A DNA stretch of 64,000 nt from Flammeovirgaceae bacterium (GTDB lineage: Bacteria; Bacteroidota; Bacteroidia; Cytophagales; Cyclobacteriaceae), in NCBI GenBank assembly GCA_021298355.1, contig JAJTEH010000002.1, forward strand, positions 62,001 to 126,000, in the 5' to 3' direction. The number at the start of each line of letters is the position of its first letter. The stretch's first letter is position 1. Made by a program: the position numbers and the translations under genes. Below the pieces are notes generated by a model. That model was not told the origin of the DNA, ran no database searches, and worked only from the letters and a program-made list of their open reading frames with translations. Below, in pieces: positions 29,209 through 37,847 of the stretch.

Positions 29209-29342
29209 CCCCAACTGGCGCGGATGTTGTGTGTTGGGATGTGGGCAGTTCATCCGTGCCAATAAACGAATGCGTTTGTATGGTAAAATGAAATATCTAT
29301 TTCAACATTCGTGGCACGGAAGTAACTTCCGCGCCAGATATG
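29209..29342 (+). repeat. 134-bp REP/BIME-like repeat, copy 1
   Basis: Identical to 29625-29758 except for one base. It consists of two hairpins: TGGCGCGGATG (29216-29226) with CATCCGTGCCA (29251-29261), and TGGCACGGAAGT (29312-29323) with ACTTCCGCGCCA (29325-29336). A CGAATG/CATTCG pair lies between them. The ends CTGGCGCGGA and TCCGCGCCAG are inverted repeats, so the whole unit can also fold end to end. Confidence 0.85.
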
Positions 29343-29624
29343 ATTTGGATTTGTATACCATGAACATCAATGGAACCAACGTGAAGCAAATAACCAACAC
29401 ATTAGGTTATGATGGCGGAGCATTCTTCTCACCGGATGGAAAGAAAATTGTGTTTCGCGCTTCGCGTTTTAAAACTGAAGAAGAAAAAGAAGAGTATAAA
29501 ACCTTACTAAAACAAGGATTGGTTGCGCCAACCAACATGGAAATTTTTGTTTGCAATGTAGATGGAAGTGGATTAAAGCAAATTACCAATTTAGGCAAAG
29601 CCAACTGGGCGCCTTTTTATCATC
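29343..29624 (+). pseudogene. TolB/PD40-type propeller gene fragment
   Basis: The frame encodes about 93 residues of a TolB-like beta-propeller: LDLYTMNINGTNVKQITN, FFSPDGKKIVFRASR and FVCNVDGSGLKQITNLGKA, each a PD40-style blade. There is no start, signal peptide or remaining blades. The flanks are the two copies of the 134-base repeat, so an open frame from 29027 to 29707 is a chimera of repeat sequence and this fragment, not a real gene. Confidence 0.8.
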
Positions 29625-29758
29625 CCCCAACTGGCGCGGATGTTGTGTGTTGGGATGTGGGCAGTTCATCCGTGCCAATTAACGAATGCGTTTGTATGGT
29701 AAAATGAAATATCTATTTCAACATTCGTGGCACGGAAGTAACTTCCGCGCCAGATATG
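29625..29758 (+). repeat. 134-bp REP/BIME-like repeat, copy 2
   Basis: A direct repeat of 29209-29342 with a single A/T difference; hairpins at 29632-29677 and 29728-29752. Together with copy 1 it brackets the TolB-like fragment. Confidence 0.85.
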
Positions 29759-30112
29759 GATTTAGTTATTTAAAATCTATAAAGTAGAATCGATTCTCAG
29801 CCAAAATTAAATTCTTAACATAAGTTAACCAGATTAAACCTCATAAAGCTTTTAATTTGTTATATATCTTTAAGAAGTTTTGAATTGGACTTGTAAAAGA
29901 TTGACCTTTTAAAATTGGGTATAACTGTTAGTGAGACTTTTGAAATAGGTGTTTTGGGAATAAGACTTTCTTCCTGAATTTTTACCTTATTATAATGCTA
30001 AGCTTCACCTTCTGTTAATTTTATGTTAACTCCATGTTATTAACGTATTAATTTGCCCTTAAAATATAAAAACTATATATAATATAGACTATTTCAGTGA
30101 TTTAATTGTTAA
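29759..30112. other. AT-rich intergenic region
   Basis: About 350 bases, strongly AT-rich, without a credible gene or clear hairpin. It probably holds the promoter for the kinase/glycosyltransferase pair downstream; no firm TAnnTTTG box could be chosen. Confidence 0.5.
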
Positions 30113-30979
30113 ATGACTATAACGCAGAAAAGAATGGGCTTGAAATTAAGCATAGCAGATAAAAATCAATTTTCAGAAAATACGTTAAACAGGCTTATCC
30201 AGCTATTCGAAACTAGTGGAGAGGTAATAAAAGATAATAGAAACGTTATTAAAAAGTTAGACTTTGAAGGGGCAAACTTGGTAGTAAAATCCTTCGCTGG
30301 TATGTACTTTTTTAACCGGTTGGCGTACTCCACTATTCGAAAATCCAAAGCGCAACGTTCATTTGAATTTGCAATAAAACTTAAGAGTCTTTCTATTCAT
30401 ACACCAGAACCTGTTGGATATTTTGATGTCTATAAGTTGGGTTTATTAACTAAGAGTTATTACATCAGTCATTACGATCCGGTGAATAATCTGTATGAGA
30501 TTTTAAATCAAGAATCAGGTCATACTACAATTAACAGACAACAACTTATAAACGACTTTGCTGTTTTTATATACCAATTGCATAGCAAAGGAATTTTTCA
30601 TGATGATCTTTCTATATCAAATGTCTTGGTATATTTTAATCAGGATGTTATAAATTTTTCGCTCGTTGATTTAAATCGAATCAAATTCACAAAGATTACC
30701 TATAACGAAAGAATTAAGAATCTTTCTAGGTTATCATTTAAGTATGAAGAGGATTTAGAAAATTTTTTACAAATGTATGCTTCACTCAACCATTACAAAA
30801 AAGAAAATCTGATTAGAGAATTGCAGGCATATAGTGCTAGAGTGAGTTACCTAAGAAATCTTAGAAAGAAAATTAAATACTATACACTTACAAAAGTAAA
30901 GAATTTATTTAATAAGTTAGTAATTCAAAAAATACAGAATCTAAAAGATGCAAGAAAACTATGTAAATCAAGATTTTGA
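30113..30979 (+). CDS. lipopolysaccharide kinase-like protein (Kdo/WaaP family)
   Basis: A 288-residue protein with a small kinase fold: the Lys strand LVVKSFAG, the catalytic loop HDDLSISNVLV and the metal-binding LVDLNRIKF in place of DFG. These match the Kdo/WaaP (LPS core heptose or Kdo kinase) family. The basic C-terminal helix (YLRNLRKKIKYYTLTKVKNL) could contact the membrane. It overlaps the downstream glycosyltransferase gene by 32 bases in another frame. The gene is AT-rich compared with its surroundings. Confidence 0.87.
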   Translation: MTITQKRMGLKLSIADKNQFSENTLNRLIQLFETSGEVIKDNRNVIKKLDFEGANLVVKSFAGMYFFNRLAYSTIRKSKAQRSFEFAIKLKSLSIHTPEPVGYFDVYKLGLLTKSYYISHYDPVNNLYEILNQESGHTTINRQQLINDFAVFIYQLHSKGIFHDDLSISNVLVYFNQDVINFSLVDLNRIKFTKITYNERIKNLSRLSFKYEEDLENFLQMYASLNHYKKENLIRELQAYSARVSYLRNLRKKIKYYTLTKVKNLFNKLVIQKIQNLKDARKLCKSRF

Positions 30980-31952
30980 TGCTCTACAAAGAAAAATCAA
31001 AACAATTCTGGTTATAAGGCCTAACCACCGGGTTGGCAACTTATTATTAGTAACGCCTTTACTTCAAGAAATAGAATTTCAATTTCCACATGCCAAAATA
31101 GATTTATTTGCCAAAGGTAATATCGCAAAGATATTATTTAAACAATATGGCAGTTTAGATGAAATCATTCAACTACCTCGAAAACCGTTTAAAGATTTTT
31201 GGAATTATCTGAAAGGTTGGTTTAAAATTTTAACAAAGAAATACGATTTAGTTATTAATGTAAATGAAAGTTCTAAGTCTGGTTCGATTGCAGCCAAGCT
31301 TGCAAGAGGAACTATGAAACTTTCTTGTCGAACGGATACAAAATTACAATTAGATGGGTATAAACATATGGGGAAATATCCTGTCTATTCATTGCGATTT
31401 TTTATTAAGAGCAATGTGCATGATAGAGATGTTCCTTATTTGAATCTTAAGTTAAGTGAAGGCGAAATAGAAAGAGGAAAGGTTTTATTAGATAAAATAT
31501 TACCAAGGAAAGAAAAGATAATTTGTCTTTACACTTTTGCAACAGCAAAAAAAATGCATAGCAAAGAATGGTGGAAAAGATTTTTCGATGAATTAGAAAA
31601 GTTATTTCCTGATCATACTTTTTTCGAGTTGCTTCCTAAAGAGAATGTTTCTCAGCTTGATTTTAAACTTCCAACAATTTATAGTGAAGATTTACGAGAA
31701 ATGGGAGGTATTCTAGCAAATTGTAAATGTTTTATTGGAGCTGATAGTGGTATTATGCATTTAGCTAGCGCATCGAATACACCAACTTTTGGATTTTTTA
31801 ATGTTACTGATGTAGAGATTTATCGTCCGTACAATAGAGGAAGTTTAGCGATAGACACTACTCAATATGAAGTATCCGACATAGCTAAATTAATTCAGCA
31901 ACAATTAAAACTGATTGAGAATAAAGATGATGTTATCATCAGTCAAGCTTAA
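30948..31952 (+). CDS. family 9 glycosyltransferase (heptosyltransferase-like)
   Basis: A 334-residue GT-B enzyme of the ADP-heptose:LPS heptosyltransferase family. The N-terminal domain starts VIRPNHRVGNLLLVTPL; the C-terminal nucleotide-sugar domain has the ICLYTFATAKKMHSKEWW segment and FIGADSGIMHLASASNTP, the family's signature GADSG...HLA. It overlaps the LPS-kinase-like gene, and the two probably extend and phosphorylate the LPS core. Confidence 0.93.
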   Translation: MQENYVNQDFDALQRKIKTILVIRPNHRVGNLLLVTPLLQEIEFQFPHAKIDLFAKGNIAKILFKQYGSLDEIIQLPRKPFKDFWNYLKGWFKILTKKYDLVINVNESSKSGSIAAKLARGTMKLSCRTDTKLQLDGYKHMGKYPVYSLRFFIKSNVHDRDVPYLNLKLSEGEIERGKVLLDKILPRKEKIICLYTFATAKKMHSKEWWKRFFDELEKLFPDHTFFELLPKENVSQLDFKLPTIYSEDLREMGGILANCKCFIGADSGIMHLASASNTPTFGFFNVTDVEIYRPYNRGSLAIDTTQYEVSDIAKLIQQQLKLIENKDDVIISQA

Positions 31953-32308
31953 ACAATTTCTTTAATGCCTGGTGTAACTTTAATCTGTAAAAAATGTTAT
32001 TCGATGATTGATTGTTAAATCTTTTAACTTGTTTGTGGTTAATAAATATCTCAACAGGCTTAATGTTGAAAACTGTTAATTTGATAAAATATGTTTGTTT
32101 AGAAATAAATCTTTTTAAAGCTTAATTCTTTTTTCGACAGTTTTTTTATTTATCTAAAAGGATTTGTAAAGTAAGATTTTGATTTTAGTTCATCATTGAC
32201 TACCTAAGTTGGATGGATTCTTAGTCGGCTACAAACATGCCAGTATTACCAACTTGGCTGAAATCTTGAATTTAAAACCCCCTACGGGAGACTCTGAGTA
32301 GGAAAGAT
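31953..32308. other. AT-rich intergenic region, no gene seen
   Basis: About 355 bases between the glycosyltransferase gene and the tandem array. It is mostly AT-rich. The last 30 bases contain a short CCTAC/GTAGG inverted pair (32281-32302). No ORF, tRNA or strong terminator was found. Confidence 0.5.
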
Positions 32309-32450
32309 CTTACTACTTACTACTTGCTACTTACGTCTAAAAACATCTTACATCTTACTACTTGCTACTTACGTCTAAAAACATCTTACGTCTTACTACT
32401 TGCTACTTACGTCTAAAAACATGTTACGTCTTACTACTTACGTCTCTTAC
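32309..32450. repeat. 38-bp tandem repeat array
   Basis: Three full units begin at 32309, 32347 and 32385, and a partial fourth at 32423. Each contains TACTTGCTACTTACGTCTAA followed by AAACAT. Units 2 and 3 differ at one position. The fourth unit runs into bioA and encodes its last residues and stop codon. Related single or paired copies occur at 29086 and 50211. Confidence 0.9.
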
Positions 32451-33728
32451 GAACAGCTGATTAAGAAAATTTTCTATCTCAGCATAGATATAATCCAGCT
32501 CCTCGTTGGTAATGCAATAGGGGGGCACCAAATAAAAGATATTACCGAGCGGCCTCAGTAAAATGTTTTTGCTTAAGAAGTAGTGCAAGATTTTATCGCG
32601 CAGGGTGTTGGTGTAGCCGCTTTCGCTTTGTGTTTTAATTTCGAACGCGCAGATAGTACCTAAGGCACGGCAATCGCTTAAAGCAGCATGGTTCTTTATT
32701 TTTTCGATGAACTGTTGATGACGCTGCGCAATACGTTGGATGCGTTGTTGGCAATCAGCTTGCAAGAGTAACTGAAAGCTTGCATTAGCAGCCGCGCAAG
32801 CAAGTGGATTGGCCGTGTAGGAATGCCCGTGCAAAAAAGCTTTAGAAAAATCGGCCGACACAAAGGCCTGGTAAATATCTTGGCTAACTAACGTTGCACC
32901 TAGTGGCAGTGCACCACCTGTAATCCCTTTAGATAAAGCAATGATATCGGGTTGCTGAGTGATGTGATGCGTAGCTAAAAACTTTCCGGTTCGGTAAAAG
33001 CCTGTGAATACTTCATCGGCAATGGTAATGATGCTGTGTTGTTTAGCAATTTCGAGCAAGGCTTGCAGCGTTTCGGGTTTGTACATGCGCATACCCGATG
33101 CACCTTGTATCAAAGGCTCGAAGATAAACGCACCCACAGTTTGCTGCGCAGCTAATTGTTTAAACTGTTGGACAACGGCAGCATCGTTGTGCCCAGTAGG
33201 AAAATCTAAAAACTTAACTTCGAATAAGTAGGGCGTAAAAGGATGCGTGAAAATACTTCGCTCGCCCACAGCCATCGCACCGAAAGTATCGCCATGGTAA
33301 GCACCATCGAGGGCTACAATAATGGGTTTGCTTATGCCTTGGTTGTACCAAAATTGCATGGCAAGTTTTAGCGCTACTTCGTTGGCCGTGCTGCCATTGT
33401 CGGAATAAAAAACTTTTGTAAAGCTCGCATCTACTTGACTGAGTAAGTTTTGTGCAAGCGTTACAGCAGGCTCATGCGTGAAGCCAGCGAACATAACATG
33501 CTCTAACTTTTTAGCTTGTGCCGCAATGGCATCTACAATAACAGGATGCGCATGCCCATGTAAGTTTACCCACCACGAAGCAATGGCATCGATAATTTTT
33601 CTGCCATCGGGTGTGATGAAGCACGTGCCTTCGCCACGTTCGGCTATAATATTATCGGGTAACTCGCCTTCTTGTGGCGTAAAGGGATGCCACACAATGG
33701 CTTTATCTATTTGTTGTAAGTCAGTCAT
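32424..33728 (-). CDS. bioA: adenosylmethionine-8-amino-7-oxononanoate aminotransferase
   Basis: BioA transfers an amino group from SAM to KAPA to give DAPA in biotin synthesis. The 434 residues show WHPFTPQ near the N-terminus, ASWWVNLHGHAHP, YSDNGSTANEVALKLA, IIADEVFTGFYRTG and the PLP-lysine region ALSKGITGGALPLGATL. It overlaps bioD by 8 bases. The last residues (VRDVSSKT) are encoded by the 38-bp tandem repeat, so the natural C-terminus was probably replaced or extended slightly. Confidence 0.96.
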   Translation of the reverse strand: MTDLQQIDKAIVWHPFTPQEGELPDNIIAERGEGTCFITPDGRKIIDAIASWWVNLHGHAHPVIVDAIAAQAKKLEHVMFAGFTHEPAVTLAQNLLSQVDASFTKVFYSDNGSTANEVALKLAMQFWYNQGISKPIIVALDGAYHGDTFGAMAVGERSIFTHPFTPYLFEVKFLDFPTGHNDAAVVQQFKQLAAQQTVGAFIFEPLIQGASGMRMYKPETLQALLEIAKQHSIITIADEVFTGFYRTGKFLATHHITQQPDIIALSKGITGGALPLGATLVSQDIYQAFVSADFSKAFLHGHSYTANPLACAAANASFQLLLQADCQQRIQRIAQRHQQFIEKIKNHAALSDCRALGTICAFEIKTQSESGYTNTLRDKILHYFLSKNILLRPLGNIFYLVPPYCITNEELDYIYAEIENFLNQLFVRDVSSKT

Positions 33729-34335
33729 GTAACGTTGCTTTTACCATCGCAGCATATTTAAGCACAATGCTTTTATCGATTGTTTTTTCTTTTACAATGT
33801 GTAACAATTTTTTATACCCGGTGTGATGTAAGATAATGGATTCGCTATCGGGGTTGGGTTCGCCATTAAAGATGATGCCTTTTACATGAATGTTTTTTTG
33901 TTTGAGCAGATTGGCCGTAAGCAAAGTGTGGTTAATGCTGCCTAAGTATAAATCGGCCACCAGCACAACAGGCAAAGTAAACTGCACGGCTATATCGATA
34001 ACAAACTCGTGTTGGTTAACAGGCACTAAACAACCACCAGCGCCTTCTACGATTAAATGATTTTGGGTTGCAGGAAGTTGGATGTCGCTGAGGTGCAAGG
34101 TTCTGTTTTCTAACCGTGCAGCCATGTGAGGCGAGGCAGGTGTTTGAAGCAAATAATGCTCGGGATGAAAAACACTTTTGGTATTCGATACCAATGCCTT
34201 TACAGTATCCGTATCTCTCGGAGTTCCACTTTGTATGGGTTTCCAATAATCGGCATGCAAGGCTTCGCATACAATAGCAGCTGCCAAGGTTTTACCTGAG
34301 TCGGTATCAATGCCGGTGATGAATATTTTTTGCAT
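33721..34335 (-). CDS. bioD: dethiobiotin synthetase
   Basis: BioD closes the ureido ring of DAPA using ATP and CO2. The 204-residue protein has the P-loop GIDTDSGKTLAA, the substrate Lys in YWKPIQSG and VEGAGGCLVP. It lies 36 bases after bioF and overlaps bioA, giving the order bioF-bioD-bioA. Confidence 0.95.
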   Translation of the reverse strand: MQKIFITGIDTDSGKTLAAAIVCEALHADYWKPIQSGTPRDTDTVKALVSNTKSVFHPEHYLLQTPASPHMAARLENRTLHLSDIQLPATQNHLIVEGAGGCLVPVNQHEFVIDIAVQFTLPVVLVADLYLGSINHTLLTANLLKQKNIHVKGIIFNGEPNPDSESIILHHTGYKKLLHIVKEKTIDKSIVLKYAAMVKATLHD

Positions 34336-34371
34336 AGTGGGAAAGCTATTGTTGAAAAGTGTTAGTTTGTC

Positions 34372-35502
34372 TTATGCTGTACTTTTTAAACGTAATACTA
34401 GTTCAGTCAACGCATTTATTTCTTGCGTGGTGTTGTAACGGTGCAGTATAATGCGTAAACGTTCTGTACCTTCTTTAACGGTAGGTGCTAAAATGGGGCG
34501 TACATCAAAGCCTGCTTCTACTAAAGTTTGAGCAGCTTGTCGTGCTTGTGCGTTGCCGGGTATTAAAAAAGATTGGATAGCGCTGTAGGCAGCTGATGCA
34601 TCGTTTATTTGTAACTTCTCTCTATACTGTTGAATGTTGTGCTTAAGTGTTTCTTCCCACTGCGGATTTTCCACAATAAGTTTTACTGACTCCGTCATGC
34701 CGATGGGTGTATGGGCATCGGGTGCAGTGGTGTAAATAAAGGGGCGAGAGAAATTAATGAGGTAATTTTTTACAAGTTGATTACAAGCAACAAAAGCACC
34801 ATGCACACCCATAGCTTTACCGAAGGTATAGATGCGCACTGCAATTTTATCGTGTAAGGTTAAGCGATTCACTAATCCTCTGCCGCCATTACCAAACAAT
34901 CCGGTGCTGTGGGCTTCGTCTACAATAACAGTTGCATCGTATGGTTCACACAAACTTACTAACTCCGCAAGCGGACAAACATCTCCGTCCATCGAGTAAA
35001 CCGATTCTACCACAACAAAGATGTTTCCTTTTGCTTTGCTAAGTTTTTTTTCGAGGTCGTGTAAATCATTATGCAAGAATGGAAACCGCGAGGCAGCACT
35101 AAGTCTTATGCCATCTTTCATGCAAGCGTGGGCTTGTTCATCGTACAACACGGTATCGCCTCTGCCGGGCAACGTACTTAACACAGCCACGTTGGCCATA
35201 TAACCCGATTGAAAAATTAATCCACTTTCGCTATTAAAGTGTTGAGCCAAGAACTGTTCGCTTTCTTCGAGTAGGGGATAATTACCCGTTAACAAACGCG
35301 AACCACCGGCACCGTTTATGTTACCGGTTTGTAGTTGTTGTACTTGCGCTTCTATTCTTTTTTTTAGTTCGGTGCTTTTGCTCAAGCCCAGGTAATCGTT
35401 GCTGGCGAAATCTATTAACTGCGGATTGAAATTTCCTAGCGTGCGATAAGATTGGTTGGCTTTTCTCTTCGATAATTCATCTTGCCAGCGCTTACCTGCC
35501 AT
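34372..35502 (-). CDS. bioF: 8-amino-7-oxononanoate synthase
   Basis: BioF condenses pimeloyl thioester with alanine. I chose the ATG at 35502 (MAGKRWQDEL) because the in-frame codon further upstream is TTG and lies within a promoter-like -7 box. The 376-residue protein carries GAGGSRLLTGNYPLL, VDEAHSTGLFG and the PLP-lysine motif TFGKAMGVHGAF. It is first in the bio operon; bioB and the pimeloyl genes are not in the window. Confidence 0.93.
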   Translation of the reverse strand: MAGKRWQDELSKRKANQSYRTLGNFNPQLIDFASNDYLGLSKSTELKKRIEAQVQQLQTGNINGAGGSRLLTGNYPLLEESEQFLAQHFNSESGLIFQSGYMANVAVLSTLPGRGDTVLYDEQAHACMKDGIRLSAASRFPFLHNDLHDLEKKLSKAKGNIFVVVESVYSMDGDVCPLAELVSLCEPYDATVIVDEAHSTGLFGNGGRGLVNRLTLHDKIAVRIYTFGKAMGVHGAFVACNQLVKNYLINFSRPFIYTTAPDAHTPIGMTESVKLIVENPQWEETLKHNIQQYREKLQINDASAAYSAIQSFLIPGNAQARQAAQTLVEAGFDVRPILAPTVKEGTERLRIILHRYNTTQEINALTELVLRLKSTA

Positions 35503-35520
35503 ACTGTTATGGGTTTGTGG

Positions 35521-35528
35521 CAAATATA
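35521..35528 (-). promoter_or_regulatory. candidate -7 box of the bio operon
   Basis: TATATTTG on the minus strand matches TAnnTTTG, 18 bases before the chosen bioF ATG and just after the stop of the upstream response regulator. No good -33 TTTG is seen, so the call is moderate. Confidence 0.5.
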
Positions 35529-35535
35529 AGCAGCG

Positions 35536-36234
35536 TTACCCTGAAATGGTAAAATTGTATCCTATTCCTTTAATGGTGATGATTTGTATGCGATCATCTT
35601 CTTTCAGGTATTCTCTTAGCTTGGTAATGTACACATCTAAGTTGCGCGAGTTAAAAAAGGAATCGTCTCCCCAGAGTTTCAGTAAGATATCTTTTCTGTT
35701 GGTTATCGCATTTTTATTAGCAGCCAACAGTTGCAAGAGTGCAGCTTCTTTGTGCGATAGTTTTTTTAGTTGATCATCAATACTCAACTCATAGCGTTGG
35801 GTATGAAAAGTATATTTTCCTAAAGATAGAATAGGGTTGAGGGTTACATCGTTTTGTGTTTTGGTTAAAGCCAACAAGTTATCGATACGAATGATGAGTT
35901 CTTCCATGCTAAAAGGCTTGCGGATATAATCGTTGCCACCGCTTTCGAAACCTTTGATAACATCTTGTGTTTGATTTTTAGCTGTAACAAAAATGATGGG
36001 TATGGTAGGATGTACAGCGCGTATCTCTTTGCCTATTTGAAAGCCATCTTTTTTAGGAAGCATCACATCTAAAATGCAAATATCCGGTTGTGTTGAAGTA
36101 AAGAGCGATAAGGCATCTGCTCCGGTGTCGGTCATCGAAACTAAAAAGTTTCTGCTCTCTAAACTTTCCTTCACGATTTTACCTAGAAAGGGCTCGTCTT
36201 CTACATACAATATTTTAATGTGCTTGTTTTCCAT
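35536..36234 (-). CDS. OmpR-family response regulator
   Basis: A 232-residue regulator: a receiver domain with acidic residues in LYVEDEPFLG, phospho-Asp in CILDVMLPKKDG and Lys in FVTAKNQ, followed by a winged-helix DNA-binding domain (LSHKEAALLQLLAANKNAI, then NVYITKLREYL-like DVYITKLREYLKED). Its start overlaps the last base of the adjacent histidine kinase gene, so they form one two-component operon. Confidence 0.95.
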   Translation of the reverse strand: MENKHIKILYVEDEPFLGKIVKESLESRNFLVSMTDTGADALSLFTSTQPDICILDVMLPKKDGFQIGKEIRAVHPTIPIIFVTAKNQTQDVIKGFESGGNDYIRKPFSMEELIIRIDNLLALTKTQNDVTLNPILSLGKYTFHTQRYELSIDDQLKKLSHKEAALLQLLAANKNAITNRKDILLKLWGDDSFFNSRNLDVYITKLREYLKEDDRIQIITIKGIGYNFTISG

Positions 36235-37703
36235 TATACAATTGCCGGAATGGTGATGGTAAATTCACTTCCTTCGTGCCGATTACTTTTAGCTTCTATT
36301 TTTCCTTTATGCTTTTCGATTACATTTTTCACAAAGCTCAATCCTAATCCGTAGCCTTTGTGGTTGTGTACATCGCCAGAAGGTACACGAAAGAATTTAT
36401 CGAAAATTTTGTTGAGGTATTCTGGCGGTATGCCTATGCCTTTATCTTGAATAGAGATAACAGCCATTTTATTTTCTACGCGTAAGGTTAAACGGATGTT
36501 GGTCTTATCTTTTTTATACTTCAGTGCATTGTCTATTAAATTGGATAAAGCCTGCGATAGAAATTCCTGATTACCTAAAACGTAAACTGGTATTTCTGGT
36601 AAATGGATACTAACCTCGGCTTGTTCTTTGGCAAACAACAAAGTGTAGTTACGCCAACACGTTTGTATAACTTCTTGCAGATGCAGAGGTTTTTTGATGA
36701 AGGTTTGATTTTCGTTTTCCGAAAAACTGGCCAGCAGAATTTTTTCTGTAAGCGAAGTTAAGCGGTTTAGCTCTGCTCTGGCCATGGTTAAGTACTCGGT
36801 TTGTTTTTCTGTATTATGCTTATCAAAATTTTGAATGGCTTCCAGCGCAACGCTTACAGTTGCAATGGGTGTTTTTAACTCGTGGGTAATGTTGCTGATG
36901 AGATCATCTTTTTGCTCGACCAAACGTTGTTGGGCAACCAGGTTTTTATATAAGATAATTAAAACAAAAGCGATTAGAATGGTTAAGGTTACAGACAGAA
37001 ATATTTGCGCAGCAATTTGTTTGAATAAGATATTTCCGATTTCGGGTAAAGTTGCCTTGTACGTGCGAAACGGATTTAATCGAACAAATTCTGTTTCTAT
37101 ACTTTGCGGAAACCAAACATCATTTTCTTTCAAGGGATTTAGCATTTCCGGAAAAGTTGGGACGCCAAACCTAAAGGATTCGAATTCCGGAGTTTTAGAA
37201 GTTATTTCAATTTGTGTTACCAAACCCAATTTCATCATAGATTTAGTAAAGTAATGTTTGATGCTATCGGCCGGTAAAGAGTCGGGCGTAATTTTTATAA
37301 CAAAGTTGTCTGCGCTGTTGAACTTACTGCGTATATTTTTCGAAAGTGGTTTAAAGGCTTTGTAGATGGAATCTTTATTCTTGTTATCTGATGAAATGAG
37401 TATTTGTACTTTAGATTTTTTAGTGTTTACGTTAACGCTATCTATCTGTGCAGATTGAAAAGTTATACCGCTTATATCTGCGGGTTGAGATCGCTGAAAC
37501 GATGAATCGGAATAACCAGTAAATGTGTGTACTAAAATACTATCGCGTAATTGAAAGATTACGTTTCTGAATTCAATATTGGATATGCGTTTTAAATCGC
37601 TATATGCTTTTTCGTAGGCCTTCTCTAACCAATAGCCTTGAAGACCTAGTAACAGAACAAGGCTAACAGCAATTAATACAATTAACTTTCTTTTCTTATT
37701 CAT
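36234..37703 (-). CDS. sensor histidine kinase with large periplasmic domain
   Basis: A 489-residue kinase. Membrane helix 1 is at about residues 8-26 and helix 2 at about 228-250 (FLSVTLTILIAFVLIILYKN), enclosing a periplasmic domain of about 200 residues with no recognised fold. HisKA has ISNITHELKTPIATVSVALE; the ATPase domain has NLIDNALKYKKD, DKGIGIPPEYL and GYGLGLSFVKNVIEKH. It is encoded upstream of and overlapping the OmpR regulator. It is divergent from the GLPGLI/outer-membrane pair, which is a plausible target. Confidence 0.93.
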   Translation of the reverse strand: MNKKRKLIVLIAVSLVLLLGLQGYWLEKAYEKAYSDLKRISNIEFRNVIFQLRDSILVHTFTGYSDSSFQRSQPADISGITFQSAQIDSVNVNTKKSKVQILISSDNKNKDSIYKAFKPLSKNIRSKFNSADNFVIKITPDSLPADSIKHYFTKSMMKLGLVTQIEITSKTPEFESFRFGVPTFPEMLNPLKENDVWFPQSIETEFVRLNPFRTYKATLPEIGNILFKQIAAQIFLSVTLTILIAFVLIILYKNLVAQQRLVEQKDDLISNITHELKTPIATVSVALEAIQNFDKHNTEKQTEYLTMARAELNRLTSLTEKILLASFSENENQTFIKKPLHLQEVIQTCWRNYTLLFAKEQAEVSIHLPEIPVYVLGNQEFLSQALSNLIDNALKYKKDKTNIRLTLRVENKMAVISIQDKGIGIPPEYLNKIFDKFFRVPSGDVHNHKGYGLGLSFVKNVIEKHKGKIEAKSNRHEGSEFTITIPAIV

Positions 37704-37847
37704 AATTCGCTAAGCAAATAAACGCAGTTCTACTCAAATATAGTTTTGTTTTAACCTTAATTAACCTAGGTTTTAGAACTTTTAACCTACTCGCCAGCAT
37801 CAGTAAGCGTTATTTGTACCATTCAATCCATGAAAAAAAATACTACT

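Noticed and set aside
29027-29707. 226-codon open frame
   Set aside because: Its first part is made of repeat sequence and only the middle encodes a PD40-like fragment; the frame begins at a TTG with no signal and ends in the second repeat. I treat it as a chimeric, non-genuine ORF.
32280-32310. CCTACGGGAG matches a universal 16S rRNA segment
   Set aside because: Only ten bases match; the surrounding sequence does not continue as rRNA and no conserved helices follow, so chance similarity is the likely explanation.
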